NCBI RefSeq assembly: GCF_900249755.1
Contig: NZ_LT976853.1
Location: 1,503,253-1,567,252 of the forward strand
Direction of reading: 5' to 3'
Source: Cupriavidus taiwanensis
Lineage (GTDB): Bacteria > Pseudomonadota > Gammaproteobacteria > Burkholderiales > Burkholderiaceae
Length of the DNA stretch: 64,000 nt
The notes beneath the pieces are model-generated. The model saw only the letters and a list, made by a program, of their open reading frames with translations. It made no database searches and was not told the DNA's origin. The position numbers and the translations under genes were made by a program. Shown one piece after another: positions 9,310 through 20,769 of this stretch (the stretch's first letter is position 1; every line of letters begins with the position of its first letter).

Positions 9310-10152
9310 ATGAACCCGGCAATTGATACGAGCCAGCCCGCCATCCCCGGCTCCGGCTCCGGCGCCGACGCTGACGCAGACGCCTTCGGCCGCGTGCGCT
9401 TCGTGCTGGTGGAAACCAGCCATCCCGGCAACGTCGGCTCGGTGGCGCGGGCGATCAAGACCATGGGCTTCGGCAGCCTGGTGCTGGTCTCGCCGCGCGA
9501 ACCCGACGTGCTGCGGCACCCCGATGCGGTGGCCATGGCCAGCGGCGCCGACGACGTGCTCGCCGCCGCGGTGATCGTCGACCAGGTCGACGCCGCGCTG
9601 GCCGGGTCCGCGCTGACCGTGGCCATGACCGCGCGCCAGCGCGAGTTCGGCCCGCCGCGGCTGCTGCCGCGCGCCGCCGCCGCGCGTGCGCGCCAGACGC
9701 TGGGCGGCAGCGCCGAGGTCGCCTTCGTATTCGGCAACGAGCGCTATGGCCTGCCCAACGAGGTGGTGGAGCGCTGCAACGCCGTGACCCATATCCCCGC
9801 CAATCCCGCCTACGCCTCGCTGAACCTGGCGCAGGCGGTGCAGCTGATCGCCTACGAAATGCGGCTGGCGCTGCTGGAGGCGGCCCCGGACGCGGGCGCC
9901 AATATCGGCTATGCTGGCGAGCCGGCCACGGCCGAGCAGGTCGAGGCCATGTTCGGCCACCTGCAGACCGGGCTGGAGGCAATCGGATTCCTCGATCCGG
10001 CCCATCCCCGCAAGCTGATGACCCGGCTGCGCCGGCTGCTGGCGCGCAGCGGCCTCGAGCGCGAGGAAGTGAACATCCTGCGCGGCATCGCCAAGCACAT
10101 GCTGATCGCCGCGCAGAACCAGAACCAGCCTGGTCCGCAAGCGGACCGGTGA
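9310..10152 (+). CDS. trmJ: tRNA (cytidine/uridine-2'-O-)-methyltransferase TrmJ
   Basis: A 280-residue SPOUT-class methyltransferase that 2'-O-methylates position 32 of several tRNAs. The SpoU core is clear: [22 protein letters not shown] (N-terminal substrate motif), [10 protein letters not shown] and [16 protein letters not shown] (the knot that binds S-adenosylmethionine). The C-terminal helical extension (about residues 180-270) is typical of TrmJ. The start is uncertain: the ATG at 9310 has only a weak purine-rich upstream stretch, and ATGs at 9265 and 9214 are in frame, but the extra residues do not look conserved. Confidence 0.88.
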   Translation: MNPAIDTSQPAIPGSGSGADADADAFGRVRFVLVETSHPGNVGSVARAIKTMGFGSLVLVSPREPDVLRHPDAVAMASGADDVLAAAVIVDQVDAALAGSALTVAMTARQREFGPPRLLPRAAAARARQTLGGSAEVAFVFGNERYGLPNEVVERCNAVTHIPANPAYASLNLAQAVQLIAYEMRLALLEAAPDAGANIGYAGEPATAEQVEAMFGHLQTGLEAIGFLDPAHPRKLMTRLRRLLARSGLEREEVNILRGIAKHMLIAAQNQNQPGPQADR

Positions 10153-10457
10153 CAGGAGCAAAGGACTGTGGCAGCAACCCGTGCTGATGCGATCAGGAAC
10201 CAGGCCAGCGCATGCCGATGCGGCGCGGCCGGGTGTCCTGCCGCCGCGGGTGGACGCATGCCCGGTCGATGTTGATCGCAGCATCCAAGCAATGTCCCTG
10301 GCGGATCAGGGGCCAAACGCCGGCGCCGCAAGGCGGGCCGGTAAATCACTTACACTCCTGATCCTGTCTTCACCGGCCCCCGACCGCGCCGGCGACCCCG
10401 CCCCGGGCCCTGGCCCGCGTGGCGCGGCGCACCGCGCGGCACCACGACACGACCAAG

Positions 10458-11201
10458 ATGTTCTCTCGCCTGAAGGAAGATATCGACACGATCATGCTGC
10501 GCGATCCCGCCGCGCGCAGCCGCCTGGAAGTGCTGACCTGCTATCCGGGCCTGCACGCCGTGCTGCTGCACCGGCTCGCGCACACGTGCTGGCGCGCGGG
10601 CTGGCACTGGCTGGGCCGCTGGATTTCGCACTGGTCGCGCTTTTTCACCGGCATCGAGATCCATCCGGCGGCGACGCTGGGCCGGCGCGTGTTCATCGAC
10701 CACGGCATGGGCGTGGTGATCGGCGAGACCGCGCAGATCGGCGACGATTGCACCATCTACCAGGGCGTGACGCTGGGCGGCACGTCGCTGTACAAGGGCC
10801 AGAAGCGGCATCCGACGCTCGGCGTCGGCGTGGTGGTCAGCGCCGGCGCCAAGGTGCTGGGCGGATTCGTGGTAGGCGACGGTGCGCGCGTGGGCTCCAA
10901 CGCGGTGGTGCTCAAGCCGGTGCCGCCGGGCGCGACCGCGGTCGGCATTCCGGCCCGCATCATCCTGCCGGATGCGCCGTCGGTGCAGCAGGGCGCCAGG
11001 CAGGAGTTCTCGGCCTATGGCATCACGCCCAACGCGGATGACCCGGTGTCCTTGGCGCTGAAGAGCCTGATCGACAATGCCGCGCTCCAGCATGACCGCA
11101 TCGAGGCGGTGCTGGCGGCGCTCGACCGGCTGGGCGAACACCTGGAAAACACGCCGAACGACCCGTTCGATGCCAGCGAGCTGCGCAAGCTGATGAAGTA
11201 A
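10458..11201 (+). CDS. cysE: Serine O-acetyltransferase
   Basis: A 247-residue serine acetyltransferase, the first committed step of cysteine synthesis (L-serine plus acetyl-CoA to O-acetylserine). After an N-terminal helical region ([20 protein letters not shown]) there is a left-handed parallel beta-helix of hexapeptide repeats, including [21 protein letters not shown] and YQGVTLGG. It is of the shorter form, ending about 25 residues before E. coli CysE. A TACACT at 10351-10356 could be a -10 element. The TrmJ-CysE order is frequent in betaproteobacteria, as I recall. Confidence 0.92.
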   Translation: MFSRLKEDIDTIMLRDPAARSRLEVLTCYPGLHAVLLHRLAHTCWRAGWHWLGRWISHWSRFFTGIEIHPAATLGRRVFIDHGMGVVIGETAQIGDDCTIYQGVTLGGTSLYKGQKRHPTLGVGVVVSAGAKVLGGFVVGDGARVGSNAVVLKPVPPGATAVGIPARIILPDAPSVQQGARQEFSAYGITPNADDPVSLALKSLIDNAALQHDRIEAVLAALDRLGEHLENTPNDPFDASELRKLMK

Positions 11202-11226
11202 GGGCGCGAGCGACGGCTGGAGGCGT

Positions 11227-12024
11227 TCAGTCGGTCTGCGGCAGCAGCCGGAAGCCGTCGCGGTCCAGTTGCAGCAACGCGGCGCGCGGATGCGCGCCAT
11301 CCAGGTCCCAGTCGGTCAGTACCCAGCGCACGCCCGCGGCGTCTTCATGGCGGGCAGGGCGATGGGTATGGCCATGGACCAGCAGCCGCGAGCCGGCAGC
11401 ACCGAGCAACTCGGCCGCCGCGGCGGGCGCGACATCCCCATAGACCATCGGTACCGCCGTGCCGGCACTGCGTTGCCTGGCGCGGTTGCCTTCGCTGTCC
11501 GCGCGCAGCTTGCGCGCGACCGCCAGGCGCGCGCGCAGCGGCAGCGCCAGGAACACGCGCTGCACCCAGCGCTTGCGGGTCCAGCGGCGAAAGCGGTTGT
11601 AGCGTTCGTCGTCGATGCACAGCATGTCGCCGTGGCTCAGCACCACGCGCTCGCCGGCGCAATCGATCACGGTGGGGTCGGGCAGCAGCGTGGCGCCGGC
11701 GGCGCCGGCAAAGCGCGTGCCCAGCAGGAAGTCGCGGTTGCCGTGCATCAGGTACACCGCCACGCCGCGCGCGGCGAGCGCGCGCAGCGCGAGCGCCACG
11801 CGTTGCGCGAACGGCGTATCGGTTTCTTCGTCGCCGACCCAGAATTCAAAGAAGTCGCCCAGGATGAAAAGCGTGCGCGCGTGCGCGGCGGCGCGCTCGA
11901 GCGTGCGCTCGAAGGCCGCCAGCGTGCGCGGCATGCCGGGCGTCAGATGCAGGTCTGAAATGAACCACGCCGGCGCCTGTACCTCGAGGGGACCGGCCAC
12001 CGGCGTGTGGGAGATTGCGGTCAT
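11227..12024 (-). CDS. lpxH: UDP-2,3-diacylglucosamine diphosphatase
   Basis: A 265-residue calcineurin-like phosphoesterase of the LpxH family, which hydrolyses UDP-2,3-diacylglucosamine to lipid X in lipid A synthesis at the inner membrane. Metal and substrate motifs are all seen: FISDLHL, LGDFFEFWVGDE, MHGNRDFL, LSHGDMLC and HGHTHRPA. I place the start at MTAISH (12024); a longer frame reaches 12075 but adds an Arg-rich segment unlike the family. It is downstream of ppiB on the same strand (66 bp gap). Confidence 0.92.
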   Translation of the reverse strand: MTAISHTPVAGPLEVQAPAWFISDLHLTPGMPRTLAAFERTLERAAAHARTLFILGDFFEFWVGDEETDTPFAQRVALALRALAARGVAVYLMHGNRDFLLGTRFAGAAGATLLPDPTVIDCAGERVVLSHGDMLCIDDERYNRFRRWTRKRWVQRVFLALPLRARLAVARKLRADSEGNRARQRSAGTAVPMVYGDVAPAAAAELLGAAGSRLLVHGHTHRPARHEDAAGVRWVLTDWDLDGAHPRAALLQLDRDGFRLLPQTD

Positions 12025-12090
12025 GCGTGGTGTCGGGAGGGAAAGGCCGGCACGCGGGCGCGCACGGCACCGCAATCGGCAGGCACAGGC

Positions 12091-12591
12091 TTATTCGACG
12101 ACGACGGCTTTCTCGATCACCACGTCTTCGAGCGGCACGTCCTGGTGGAAGCCCGAGCTGCCGGTGCGCACGCCCTTGATCTGCTCGACCACGTCGGTGC
12201 CGTCGACGACCTTGCCGAACACGGCATAGCCGAAGCCCTGCGGGGTCGGCGACGAGAAGTTGAGGAAGTCGTTGTCGACCACGTTGATGAAGAACTGCGC
12301 GGTGGCCGAGTGCGGCGCATTGGTGCGCGCCATCGCCACGGTGTAGCGGTCGTTCTTCAGGCCGTTGCCGGCTTCGTTCTCGATCGGGGCATCGGTGTCC
12401 TTTTGCTTCATGCCGGGCTCGAAGCCGCCGCCCTGGATCATGAAGTTCTTGATCACGCGGTGGAAAACGGTGTTGTCGTAGTGGCCCTTGCGGACATACG
12501 ACAGGAAGTTCTCAACCGTTTTCGGGGCCTTCTCGGCGTCGAGTTCCAGGGTGATCACACCCTTGTTGGTCTGGAGCTGTACCTTGGACAT
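12091..12591 (-). CDS. ppiB: Cytoplasmic cyclophilin-type peptidyl-prolyl isomerase
   Basis: A 166-residue cyclophilin without a signal peptide, thus cytoplasmic. Active-site landmarks are [18 protein letters not shown] (catalytic Arg) and the downstream block [19 protein letters not shown]. Its neighbour ppiA is a close paralogue with a signal peptide, separated by only 22 bp, so the two form a cytoplasmic/periplasmic pair in one operon. Confidence 0.94.
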   Translation of the reverse strand: MSKVQLQTNKGVITLELDAEKAPKTVENFLSYVRKGHYDNTVFHRVIKNFMIQGGGFEPGMKQKDTDAPIENEAGNGLKNDRYTVAMARTNAPHSATAQFFINVVDNDFLNFSSPTPQGFGYAVFGKVVDGTDVVEQIKGVRTGSSGFHQDVPLEDVVIEKAVVVE

Positions 12592-12613
12592 GGCGGTTTC
12601 CTCTGTTCGGTAA

Positions 12614-13198
12614 TTATTTGACGACGGTGGCCGACTCGATCACGATCGGCGCGGCCGGCACGTTGCGCATCGGGCCGTAGGCGGTGGTCGGCACGGTCTT
12701 GATCTTGTCGATCGTGTCCATGCCTTCCACCACCTTGCCGAACACGGCATAGCCGTTACCGTCCGGCTGCGGGTAGTCGAGATTCGGATTATCCACCACA
12801 TTGACGAAGAACTGCGCGGTGGCCGAATCCGGGTTGCTGGTGCGCGCCATGGCAACCGTGCCGGCCTTGTTCTTCAGGCCGCTGCGGGCTTCCAGCGGGA
12901 TCGGCGCGCGCGTGGGCTTTTCCTTCATGTCGCGGTCGAAGCCGCCGCCCTGCACCATGAAGCCGTTGATCACGCGGTGGAAGATGGTGCCACTGTAGAA
13001 GCCGCTCTTCACATATTCCAGGAAGTTCGCGACGGTCTTGGGCGCGGCCTCGGGATAGAGCTCGACCGTGAACTTGCCGGCACTGGTGACGAACTGGACG
13101 CGCTCGGCGGCCTTCTGCTGGGCCAGCGCGCTGAACGAAGACAGCGCCAGCGCGCCGGCGGCCACGCCGGCCAGGAGGATGCGACGGGAACGGATCAT
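12614..13198 (-). CDS. ppiA: Periplasmic cyclophilin-type peptidyl-prolyl isomerase
   Basis: A 194-residue cyclophilin with a Sec signal peptide ([11 protein letters not shown] start, cleavage likely after SALA around residue 26). The mature domain has [16 protein letters not shown] and [16 protein letters not shown], almost parallel to ppiB, which suggests tandem duplication followed by loss or gain of an export signal. It would catalyse prolyl cis-trans isomerisation in periplasmic proteins. Confidence 0.93.
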   Translation of the reverse strand: MIRSRRILLAGVAAGALALSSFSALAQQKAAERVQFVTSAGKFTVELYPEAAPKTVANFLEYVKSGFYSGTIFHRVINGFMVQGGGFDRDMKEKPTRAPIPLEARSGLKNKAGTVAMARTSNPDSATAQFFVNVVDNPNLDYPQPDGNGYAVFGKVVEGMDTIDKIKTVPTTAYGPMRNVPAAPIVIESATVVK

Positions 13199-13270
13199 GG
13201 ATGGAACTCCGGTAAGTCGGGATGGACAGGGCCCGGCGCTTAGGCGCCGGACCGTTGCGGATGGATGCTG

Positions 13271-14026
13271 TCAGTTCGCAGCGGGCGCGCTGGCGGGAGC
13301 CTGGCGCCCGGCCGGCGCCGGCTTGCGGCCGGTGGCCGCGGCTGGCTTCGGCGGCACGGTCACGGCGGAGGCCGGGGCCAGCTGGCGCAGCGCGGCACTG
13401 GCGCGGGCATCGCCCGGATTGCGGCGCAGGGCCTCGGTGTAGGCCTGCTCGGCCAGGCGGCGGTAGACGTCGCCCAGGTTGGTGTAGCCCACGGCGAAGT
13501 TGGGCTTGGCCTCGGTGGCCAGCAGCAGCTCGGCTTCGGCGCGCTTGAGGTCGCCGCGCTTGGCATAGAGCAGCGCCAGGTTGTTGTGCGGCTCGGGCAG
13601 CTCGGGAAAGTCCTGAGCCATCTCGCTGAAGGCCTGGATCGCTTCATCCTCGCGGCCGGCCTGGGCCAGCGCCCAGGCGCGCTGGAAGCGGGCCTGCGCA
13701 TTGCGCGGGTTGGCGGCCAGCACGCGGTCGAAACCCTTGATGGCGTCTTCATAGCGGCGCGCGTTGGCGGCCTGCTGGGCCTCGCCCATGCCCGGGTCGG
13801 TCGACTGGACGCCGCCCACCGGCGAGGTCGGCACCGCCAGCGACAGCGGGCCGTTCTGCGCGGACGCGGGGCCTGCCAGCGCCGCGGCCAGGGCCAGCAG
13901 CGGCAGGACGGTGCGGGATCCGCGCCGGCGCGCGCGTGCAGCGCAGGCGGCGGAGGCAGCGGGGGCAGCGGAGGCAGCGGAGGCAGCGGAGGCAGCGGAA
14001 AGCGGGGAGGGCAGCGGCAGGCTCAT
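13271..14026 (-). CDS. TPR-repeat exported protein with repeat-encoded N-terminus
   Basis: A 251-residue protein containing about three to four tetratricopeptide repeats (from AANARRYEDAIKGFDRVL through EAYTEALRR-like helices, residues about 75-215) and a Pro/Ala-rich tail. A hydrophobic stretch (TVLPLLALAAALAGPASAQ) looks like a signal peptide, but it is preceded by about 38 residues of Ala/Ser repeats and Arg. No alternative start codon is seen between the repeats and the hydrophobic segment. It precedes ppiA on the same strand. TPR proteins mediate protein-protein contacts; the partner is unknown. Confidence 0.75.
   Translation of the reverse strand: MSLPLPSPLSAASAASAASAAPAASAACAARARRRGSRTVLPLLALAAALAGPASAQNGPLSLAVPTSPVGGVQSTDPGMGEAQQAANARRYEDAIKGFDRVLAANPRNAQARFQRAWALAQAGREDEAIQAFSEMAQDFPELPEPHNNLALLYAKRGDLKRAEAELLLATEAKPNFAVGYTNLGDVYRRLAEQAYTEALRRNPGDARASAALRQLAPASAVTVPPKPAAATGRKPAPAGRQAPASAPAAN
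13952..13996. repeat. 9-bp tandem repeat (five units) in the TPR gene
   Basis: Five head-to-tail copies of GGAGGCAGC (the second has G for A) encode, on the minus strand, the Ala-Ala-Ser run in the N-terminal extension of the TPR protein. The unit keeps the frame, so slippage would change only the extension length. Confidence 0.85.
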
Positions 14027-14054
14027 TGAGGACGGGTCCGTTATACTCCGCGGC

Positions 14055-14060
14055 ATTCTA
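14055..14060 (-). promoter_or_regulatory. Possible -10 element of the TPR-ppiA-ppiB-lpxH unit
   Basis: The minus strand reads TAGAAT about 30 bp upstream of the TPR start. The same hexamer is seen before tRNA-Ser and accA. No good -35 hexamer is present. The 14027-14308 gap between the divergent TPR and cysS genes also contains TAAGAT at 14195-14200, a possible -10 for cysS. Confidence 0.35.
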
Positions 14061-14308
14061 GCAAAGCGGCAAGTGCGGCACGAAGGCGCGGCACGAAGGC
14101 GATGCCGCGGCCGCCACGGTGCGGCGTCCATGCGCGGCTTTGCGCGCGCGCAAGCTGGCCGGGCCGCGTGCCCGACTCGCGCACCGCCTTCCGGTAAGAT
14201 ATGGGGCGCGACGGCATTGCGCCAGTGGCGGCGCTTGCGCCCGCGGCCGCGGCCCGCGCTGCCTGCCGTGCCAACCCGGCAGACTCCTCTCACCACTCAC
14301 TTCGTTTC

Positions 14309-15690
<1,382 letters not shown>

Positions 15691-15694
<4 letters not shown>

Positions 15695-16554
15695 ACGCTG
15701 CCGCGCGCAAGCCCGCCACCGCCGCGCCGCCCGCCACCGCGGGCCGGGTGAAGGCGGCCGGCCCGCGCCCGGGCAAGGCCGGTGCCAAAGAGGCGCCGCT
15801 GCCGGACGGCAAGGACACCAGCAAGGACGCAGGCAAGGAGCCTTCGCGCCCTGCGGGCAAGACCGCGCGCAACGCCAGGGCCGTGCTGCCCGAGGCGCAG
15901 GCGGTGCCGCTGCCGGTCGAGACCGTGGTCGACGCAGTGCGCCCCGCCTACTGGGACGAGGCCTGCGCCGACCTGATGAAGCGCGACCGCATCCTGCGCA
16001 AGATGATCCCGACCTACGGCCCCGCGCACCTGGTGTCGCGCGGCGACCCGTTCGTCACGCTGGCGCGCGCGGTGGTGGGCCAGCAGATCTCGGTCAAGGC
16101 GGCGCAGTCGGTGTGGGAGCGCCTGCACGCGGTCTGCCCCAGGCTGGCGCCGGCGCAATTCCTGCGCGCCGGTCCCGAGAAGCTGGCCGGCTGCGGCGTG
16201 TCCAAGCGCAAGGCCGAATACCTGATCGACCTGGCCGAGCACTTCAAGGCCGGCACCGTGCACGTCGCGCAGTGGGCGCAGATGGACGACGAGGCGGTCA
16301 TCGCCGAACTGACGCAGATCCGCGGCATCGGCCGCTGGACCGCCGAGATGTTCCTGATGTTCAACCTGATGCGGCCCAACGTGCTGCCGCTCGACGATGT
16401 CGGCCTGATCAACGCGATCTCGGCCAATTACTTCAGCGGCGAACCGGTCACGCGCAGCGAGGCGCGCGAGGTCGCCGCCAACTGGGAACCCTGGCGCACC
16501 GTGGCGACGTGGTATATGTGGCGCAGCCTCGACCCGTTGCCTGTGACGTATTGA
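15691..16554 (+). CDS. AlkA-like DNA-3-methyladenine glycosylase (HhH-GPD)
   Basis: A 287-residue base-excision glycosylase. The first 75 residues are a low-complexity Lys/Ala/Pro extension. The catalytic part follows: [15 protein letters not shown], then the helix-hairpin-helix [16 protein letters not shown] and the catalytic aspartate in LPLDDVGL. This is the AlkA-type DNA-3-methyladenine glycosylase II pattern without the extra N-terminal AlkA domain. I place the start at TTG 15691, where GGAGG (15681-15685) has 5-nt spacing and TTG shares bases with the cysS TGA; a GTG at 15679 is in frame but lies within the ribosome-binding site. Translational coupling to cysS is likely. Confidence 0.82.
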
Positions 16555-16631
16555 GCATCACAACCACAAAATTTAACGGCGGGTGCATTGCGCGCTATCC
16601 GGCAGGCGCTAAGATAGCGGCCAAATTCCGG

Positions 16632-16637
16632 TAGAAT
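16632..16637 (+). promoter_or_regulatory. Possible -10 element for accA
   Basis: TAGAAT lies 32 bp upstream of the accA start, in a context resembling the tRNA-Ser promoter. A convincing -35 hexamer is not seen. Confidence 0.35.
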
Positions 16638-16669
16638 GCGCCCCTTCACAGACAGGTACGTGTGATTTT

Positions 16670-17641
16670 ATGAAAACCACCTTCCTGGATTTTGAGCAGC
16701 CCATTGCCGAACTCGAGGCAAAGATCGAAGAACTGCGTTTTGTGCAGGACGATTCGGCTGTCGATATTTCCGAAGAGATTTCGCGGTTGGCCGGCAAGAG
16801 CCAGCAACTGACCAAGGACATCTATGCCAACCTGACCCCGTGGCAGGTTGCGCAAATCGCCCGCCACCCCCAGCGCCCCTATACGCTGGACTACGTGCGC
16901 GAGATCTTTACCGATTTCCACGAACTGCACGGCGACCGCACCTTTGCCGACGATCTTTCGATCATCGGCGGCCTGGCGCGCTTCAACGGCCAGTCGTGCA
17001 TGGTGATCGGGCACCAGAAGGGCCGCGACACGAAAGAGCGCGCCATGCGCAATTTCGGCATGCCCAAGCCCGAGGGCTACCGCAAGGCCAAGCGCCTGAT
17101 GGAGCTGGCCGACAAGTTCGGGCTGCCGATCTTCACCTTCGTCGATACCCCGGGCGCATTCCCCGGCATCGATGCCGAAGAGCGCGGCCAGTCCGAGGCC
17201 ATCGGCCACAACCTGTACGTGATGGCCGGCCTGAAGGTGCCGCTGATCGCCACCATCATCGGTGAAGGCGGTTCAGGCGGCGCGCTGGCGATTGCCGTGG
17301 GCGACGTGGTGCAGATGCTGCAGTTCGCCACCTACGCGGTGATCTCGCCGGAAGGCTGCGCCTCGATCCTGTGGAAGACCGCCGAGAAGGCGCCCGAAGC
17401 CGCCGAGGCGCTGGGCCTGACCGCGCACCGGCTGAAGGCGCTGGGCCTGATCGACAAGATCGTGAGCGAGCCGCTGGGCGGCGCGCACCGCGACTACAAG
17501 GGCATGGCGGCGCTGCTCAAGCGCTCGCTGGCCGAATCGCTGCGCCAGTTCCAGGGCATGAGCGTGAAGGAGTTGCAGGCGCGCCGCTACGAGCGCCTGC
17601 TGGCCTATGGCAAGTTCAAGGAAACCGGCGCCCAGGACTGA
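16670..17641 (+). CDS. accA: Acetyl-CoA carboxylase carboxyltransferase subunit alpha
   Basis: A 323-residue AccA, which with AccD transfers the carboxyl group from biotin to acetyl-CoA to give malonyl-CoA for fatty acid synthesis. The N-terminal helices ([18 protein letters not shown]) and the crotonase-fold core are typical: [41 protein letters not shown] and [11 protein letters not shown]. Length is normal. The downstream tilS gene starts inside the accA 3' end (35-bp overlap), so the two are co-translated. Confidence 0.97.
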   Translation: MKTTFLDFEQPIAELEAKIEELRFVQDDSAVDISEEISRLAGKSQQLTKDIYANLTPWQVAQIARHPQRPYTLDYVREIFTDFHELHGDRTFADDLSIIGGLARFNGQSCMVIGHQKGRDTKERAMRNFGMPKPEGYRKAKRLMELADKFGLPIFTFVDTPGAFPGIDAEERGQSEAIGHNLYVMAGLKVPLIATIIGEGGSGGALAIAVGDVVQMLQFATYAVISPEGCASILWKTAEKAPEAAEALGLTAHRLKALGLIDKIVSEPLGGAHRDYKGMAALLKRSLAESLRQFQGMSVKELQARRYERLLAYGKFKETGAQD

Positions 17642-19052
17642 CCCGTCCGCCCGGCTGACCGACAAGGTCGCACAGGCCCTGCAGGCCGGTGCGGCCTTTG
17701 TTGTTTCTGGCGGCGCCACGGCGGCGCCGACGGTCGCGGTGGCGTTGTCGGGCGGGCGCGACTCGGTCGCGCTGCTGCACGCGGTGCGCGCGGCGCTTGC
17801 ACGTGCGGGCGAAGGCGCGCGCGTGGTGGCGCTGCACGTCCACCACGGCCTGCAAGCCGAGGCCGATGGCTGGGACCGCTTCTGCGCCGCGCTGTGCGCG
17901 CAGTGGCAGGTGGGTTATTTCGTGCGGCGCGTGTCGGTGCAGCCGGCGGCGGGCGAGGGCGTTGAAGCCGCCGCCCGGCGCGCGCGCTATGCCGCGCTGG
18001 CGGCGATGTGCGCCGACAGCGGCGCGCGCCTGCTGCTGTTTGCCCACCACCAGGACGACCAGGTCGAGACCGTGCTGCTGCGGCTGTTCCGCGGCGCCGG
18101 CGTCGCCGGCATGGCGGGCATGCCGGCGCTGCGCCCGCTGGATCACGGCAGCGGCGTGATGCTGCTGCGCCCGTGGCTGGACGTGCCGCGCGCCGAGATC
18201 GAGGCCTACTGCGCGGCCAACGCGCTGCAGTGGGTCGATGACCCCTCCAACGCCGACGGCCGCTATGCGCGCAACGCGTTGCGCGCGCAACTGCCGGCAC
18301 TGCAGGCGGCGTTTCCGGCGCTGGCGGTGAATGTGGTGCAGGCAGCCGCGCATTTTGCCCAGGCCGGCGCGCTGATCGACCAGCTGGCCGCCACCGCGCT
18401 GGCCAGCGTGGCGCGCGCCGGCCGCGACGCCGACACGCTGTCCGAGCTCGACCTGCCCGGCCTGCGCGCGTTGCCCGCGGCGCAGGCCGATGCGGTGCTG
18501 CGCCTGTGGCTGCGCGACCTCGGCGTGCGCGCCCCGTCCACCGCGCGGCTGGCGGCGATGCGCGAGCAACTGGTCGCGCACGCCGGCGGCGAGCCCGCCA
18601 TTGCGCACGAGGGCCTGGTGCTGCGCCGCTTCCGCGACCGCGTACTGGCCTGCGTGCCGCCGCCGGCGGCGGCGCCGGAACCCGTGACGCTCGACTGGCG
18701 CGGCGAAGCCCGCATTGTCGTGCCCGCGTGGCGCGGCGAACTCCATTTCTTCCGCGACGACACTTTCGGCGTGCCCGAAGCCGTGCTGCGGCAGCCGTTG
18801 CGGCTGGCCGCGCGCCGCGGCGGCGAGCGCATCGTGCTGCGCCCCGGCGGCCCCGCCCGGGCGCTCAAGCAGGCCTGCCAGGAAGCCGGCATCCCGGCCT
18901 GGCGCCGGGCCTGGCTGCCGCTGCTGTGGGCGGGCGATACGCTGGTGCTGGCCGCCGGCCTGGGCATGCATCGCCGCTGGCCCGACGCCGCGCCGGCGCC
19001 GCGATGGCGCGTGGCATGGCACCCGCAGGCGCCGGCGCTGCCGCCGCGCTGA
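17607..19052 (+). CDS. tilS: tRNA(Ile)-lysidine synthase
   Basis: A 481-residue N-type ATP pyrophosphatase that converts cytidine 34 of the tRNA-Ile CAU anticodon into lysidine. The PP-loop SGGRDS is at 48-53 (the usual form is SGGxDS), followed by HVHHGLQ and [18 protein letters not shown]. The C-terminal substrate-binding domains extend to residue 481. It overlaps accA by 35 bp at its start; a later start is possible but would remove little before the PP-loop. A small GC hairpin without a T-run follows the stop. Confidence 0.93.
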   Translation: MASSRKPAPRTDPSARLTDKVAQALQAGAAFVVSGGATAAPTVAVALSGGRDSVALLHAVRAALARAGEGARVVALHVHHGLQAEADGWDRFCAALCAQWQVGYFVRRVSVQPAAGEGVEAAARRARYAALAAMCADSGARLLLFAHHQDDQVETVLLRLFRGAGVAGMAGMPALRPLDHGSGVMLLRPWLDVPRAEIEAYCAANALQWVDDPSNADGRYARNALRAQLPALQAAFPALAVNVVQAAAHFAQAGALIDQLAATALASVARAGRDADTLSELDLPGLRALPAAQADAVLRLWLRDLGVRAPSTARLAAMREQLVAHAGGEPAIAHEGLVLRRFRDRVLACVPPPAAAPEPVTLDWRGEARIVVPAWRGELHFFRDDTFGVPEAVLRQPLRLAARRGGERIVLRPGGPARALKQACQEAGIPAWRRAWLPLLWAGDTLVLAAGLGMHRRWPDAAPAPRWRVAWHPQAPALPPR

Positions 19053-19196
19053 CCTTGCCGAAGCACGGTCCAAGGCCGTGCGATAGCCGCCGGCATCACA
19101 TCCGATCTGCCATCCTCGGGCCCCATGTGCCTTGCCTGACCGGGCCGGTTCGTGTATTTTCAAAGGCTTTGCACAATCGCTGGCGTCGACAAGAAG

Positions 19197-20450
19197 ATGG
19201 CTCTCATCGTTCACAAATACGGCGGCACTTCGATGGGTTCCACGGAACGCATCAAGAATGTCGCCAAGCGCGTGGCCAAGTGGCACCGCGCCGGTCACCG
19301 CGTAGTCGTGGTGCCTTCGGCCATGTCGGGCGAGACCAATCGCCTGCTGGGACTCGCCAAGGAAATTTCGCCCCAGCCCAATCCGCGTGAACTGGACATG
19401 CTCGCCTCCACCGGCGAACAGGCCAGCGTGGCGCTGCTGGCGATCGCGCTGCACGGCGAGGACATCGACGCCGTCAGCTACACCGGCTGGCAGGTCCCGG
19501 TGAAGACCGATTCGTCCTACACCAAGGCGCGCATCGAGTCGATCGACGACGAGCGCATCCTGGCCGACCTCGACGCCGGCCGCGTGGTCGTGATCACCGG
19601 CTTCCAGGGCATCGACGACGACGGCAACATCACCACGCTGGGCCGCGGCGGCTCGGACACCTCGGCCGTGGCCATCGCCGCCGCGATCGAGGCCGACGAG
19701 TGCCTGATCTACACCGACGTCGACGGCGTCTACACCACCGACCCGCGCGTGGTCGAGGACGCCCGCCGCCTGGACCAGATCACCTTCGAGGAAATGCTGG
19801 AAATGGCCAGCCTCGGTTCCAAGGTGCTGCAGATCCGCTCGGTGGAGTTCGCCGGCAAGTACCGCGTCAAGACCCGCGTGCTGTCGTCGCTGACCGACCC
19901 GCTTATGCCGCTCGAGCAGGAAATGCACTCGGGCACGCTGATCACTTTTGAGGAAGAAGACTCCACCATGGAAGCCGCTGTCATCTCAGGCATCGCCTTT
20001 GCCCGCGACGAAGCCAAGATCACCGTCCTGGGCGTGCCGGACAAGCCCGGCATCGCCTACCAGATCCTGGGCCCGGTCGCCGACGCCAATATCGACGTCG
20101 ACATGATCATCCAGAACCAGTCCGTCGACGGCAAGACCGACTTCACCTTCACCGTGCCGCGCGGCGAGTACCAGCGCGCGCTGGCCATCCTGAACGATGG
20201 CGTGAAGGCGCATATCGGCGCCGGCAGCGTGTCGGGCGACCCGAAGGTGTCGAAGGTGTCGGTGGTGGGCGTGGGCATGCGCTCGCACGTGGGCATCGCC
20301 AGCAAGATGTTCCGCACGCTGTCGGAAGAGGGCATCAACATCCAGATGATCTCCACCTCGGAGATCAAGATCTCGGTGCTGATCGACGAGAAGTACATGG
20401 AACTGGCCGTGCGCGCGCTGCACAAGGCCTTCGAACTGGAACAGGCGTGA
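19197..20450 (+). CDS. lysC: Aspartate kinase
   Basis: A 417-residue aspartokinase, first step of the lysine, methionine and threonine pathway. The kinase domain begins [14 protein letters not shown] and has the motif [17 protein letters not shown]. Two C-terminal ACT domains (about residues 265-400) bind the feedback inhibitor, as in the monofunctional aspartokinases. The start at 19197 follows AAGAAG directly; an in-frame upstream start at 19152 would add residues not found in the family. No lysine riboswitch-like leader is recognisable. Confidence 0.96.
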   Translation: MALIVHKYGGTSMGSTERIKNVAKRVAKWHRAGHRVVVVPSAMSGETNRLLGLAKEISPQPNPRELDMLASTGEQASVALLAIALHGEDIDAVSYTGWQVPVKTDSSYTKARIESIDDERILADLDAGRVVVITGFQGIDDDGNITTLGRGGSDTSAVAIAAAIEADECLIYTDVDGVYTTDPRVVEDARRLDQITFEEMLEMASLGSKVLQIRSVEFAGKYRVKTRVLSSLTDPLMPLEQEMHSGTLITFEEEDSTMEAAVISGIAFARDEAKITVLGVPDKPGIAYQILGPVADANIDVDMIIQNQSVDGKTDFTFTVPRGEYQRALAILNDGVKAHIGAGSVSGDPKVSKVSVVGVGMRSHVGIASKMFRTLSEEGINIQMISTSEIKISVLIDEKYMELAVRALHKAFELEQA

Positions 20451-20509
20451 TCCGTTCGTAAGCTTTTCTGGCGACGCCGCAAATTTTGTGTTGAGTCATA
20501 GATTTTTCA

Positions 20510-20538
20510 TTGACCAACTTCCGCGGCATCGCTAGAAT
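20510..20538 (+). promoter_or_regulatory. Promoter of tRNA-Ser(GCU)
   Basis: TTGACC (20510-20515), a 17-bp spacer and TAGAAT (20533-20538). This is a near-consensus sigma-70 promoter placed about 42 bp before the tRNA 5' end. Directly downstream, CGTTGTGTG and CACACAACG (20547-20555 and 20563-20571) form a perfect 9-bp inverted repeat that would fold in the precursor leader. Confidence 0.8.
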
Positions 20539-20579
20539 ACGCGCTTCGTTGTGTGGCTCCCTCACACAACGCAAGTTTG

Positions 20580-20673
20580 GGAGACGTGGCCGAGAGGTCG
20601 AAGGCACTCCCCTGCTAAGGGAGCATCCGGGCCAAAACCTGGATCGAGGGTTCGAATCCCTCCGTCTCCGCCA
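20580..20673 (+). tRNA. tRNA-Ser (GCU), intact copy, island attL
   Basis: A 94-nt serine tRNA with encoded CCA. The acceptor stem GGAGACG pairs with CGTCTCC, the anticodon GCT is at 20614-20616 in stem CTCCC/GGGAG, a long variable arm typical of type II tRNAs follows, and the T-arm reads GGGTTCGAATCCC. Its 3' 79 bp (20595-20673) are repeated perfectly at 33387-33465. The 5' part and promoter belong to the chromosome, and the 3' part is probably supplied by the island, as usual for tRNA-site integrases. The sequence after CCA belongs to the island. Confidence 0.97.
20595..20673 (+). repeat. 79-bp direct repeat, left copy (attL)
   Basis: Identical to 33387-33465 over 79 bp, from the D-loop AGGTCGAAGG to the CCA end. 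The sequences diverge immediately after the CCA and before the AGGTCG, apart from a 14-bp match further 5' in the right copy. Confidence 0.95.
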
Positions 20674-20690
20674 GTCATGGCGAGTGTGGA

Positions 20691-20714
20691 CCCAAGCCCT
20701 TGCGGGGGCTTGGG
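20691..20714 (+). other. Hairpin between tRNA-Ser and integrase
   Basis: A perfect 9-bp stem CCCAAGCCC / GGGCTTGGG (20691-20699, 20706-20714) with a 6-nt loop, 17 bp after the tRNA CCA. No T-run follows, so intrinsic termination is doubtful. It may still act as a 3' processing or stop signal in place of the native terminator now displaced to 33491. Confidence 0.55.
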
Positions 20715-20732
20715 ATTCCGCCAAAGAGACAC

Positions 20733-20769
20733 CTTACACCGCTGCACCTTCCGCGTGTCACTTACACCG
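20733..20769 (+). repeat. 9-bp direct repeats before the left integrase
   Basis: CTTACACCG occurs at 20733-20741 and 20761-20769, 28 bp start to start, just upstream of the integrase start at 20784. They may be integrase arm-type sites or an operator. Confidence 0.45.

Noticed and set aside
19053..19196. Lysine riboswitch or attenuator ahead of lysC
   Set aside because: The 144-bp gap is too short for a lysine riboswitch and shows only a small 6-bp hairpin right after tilS.
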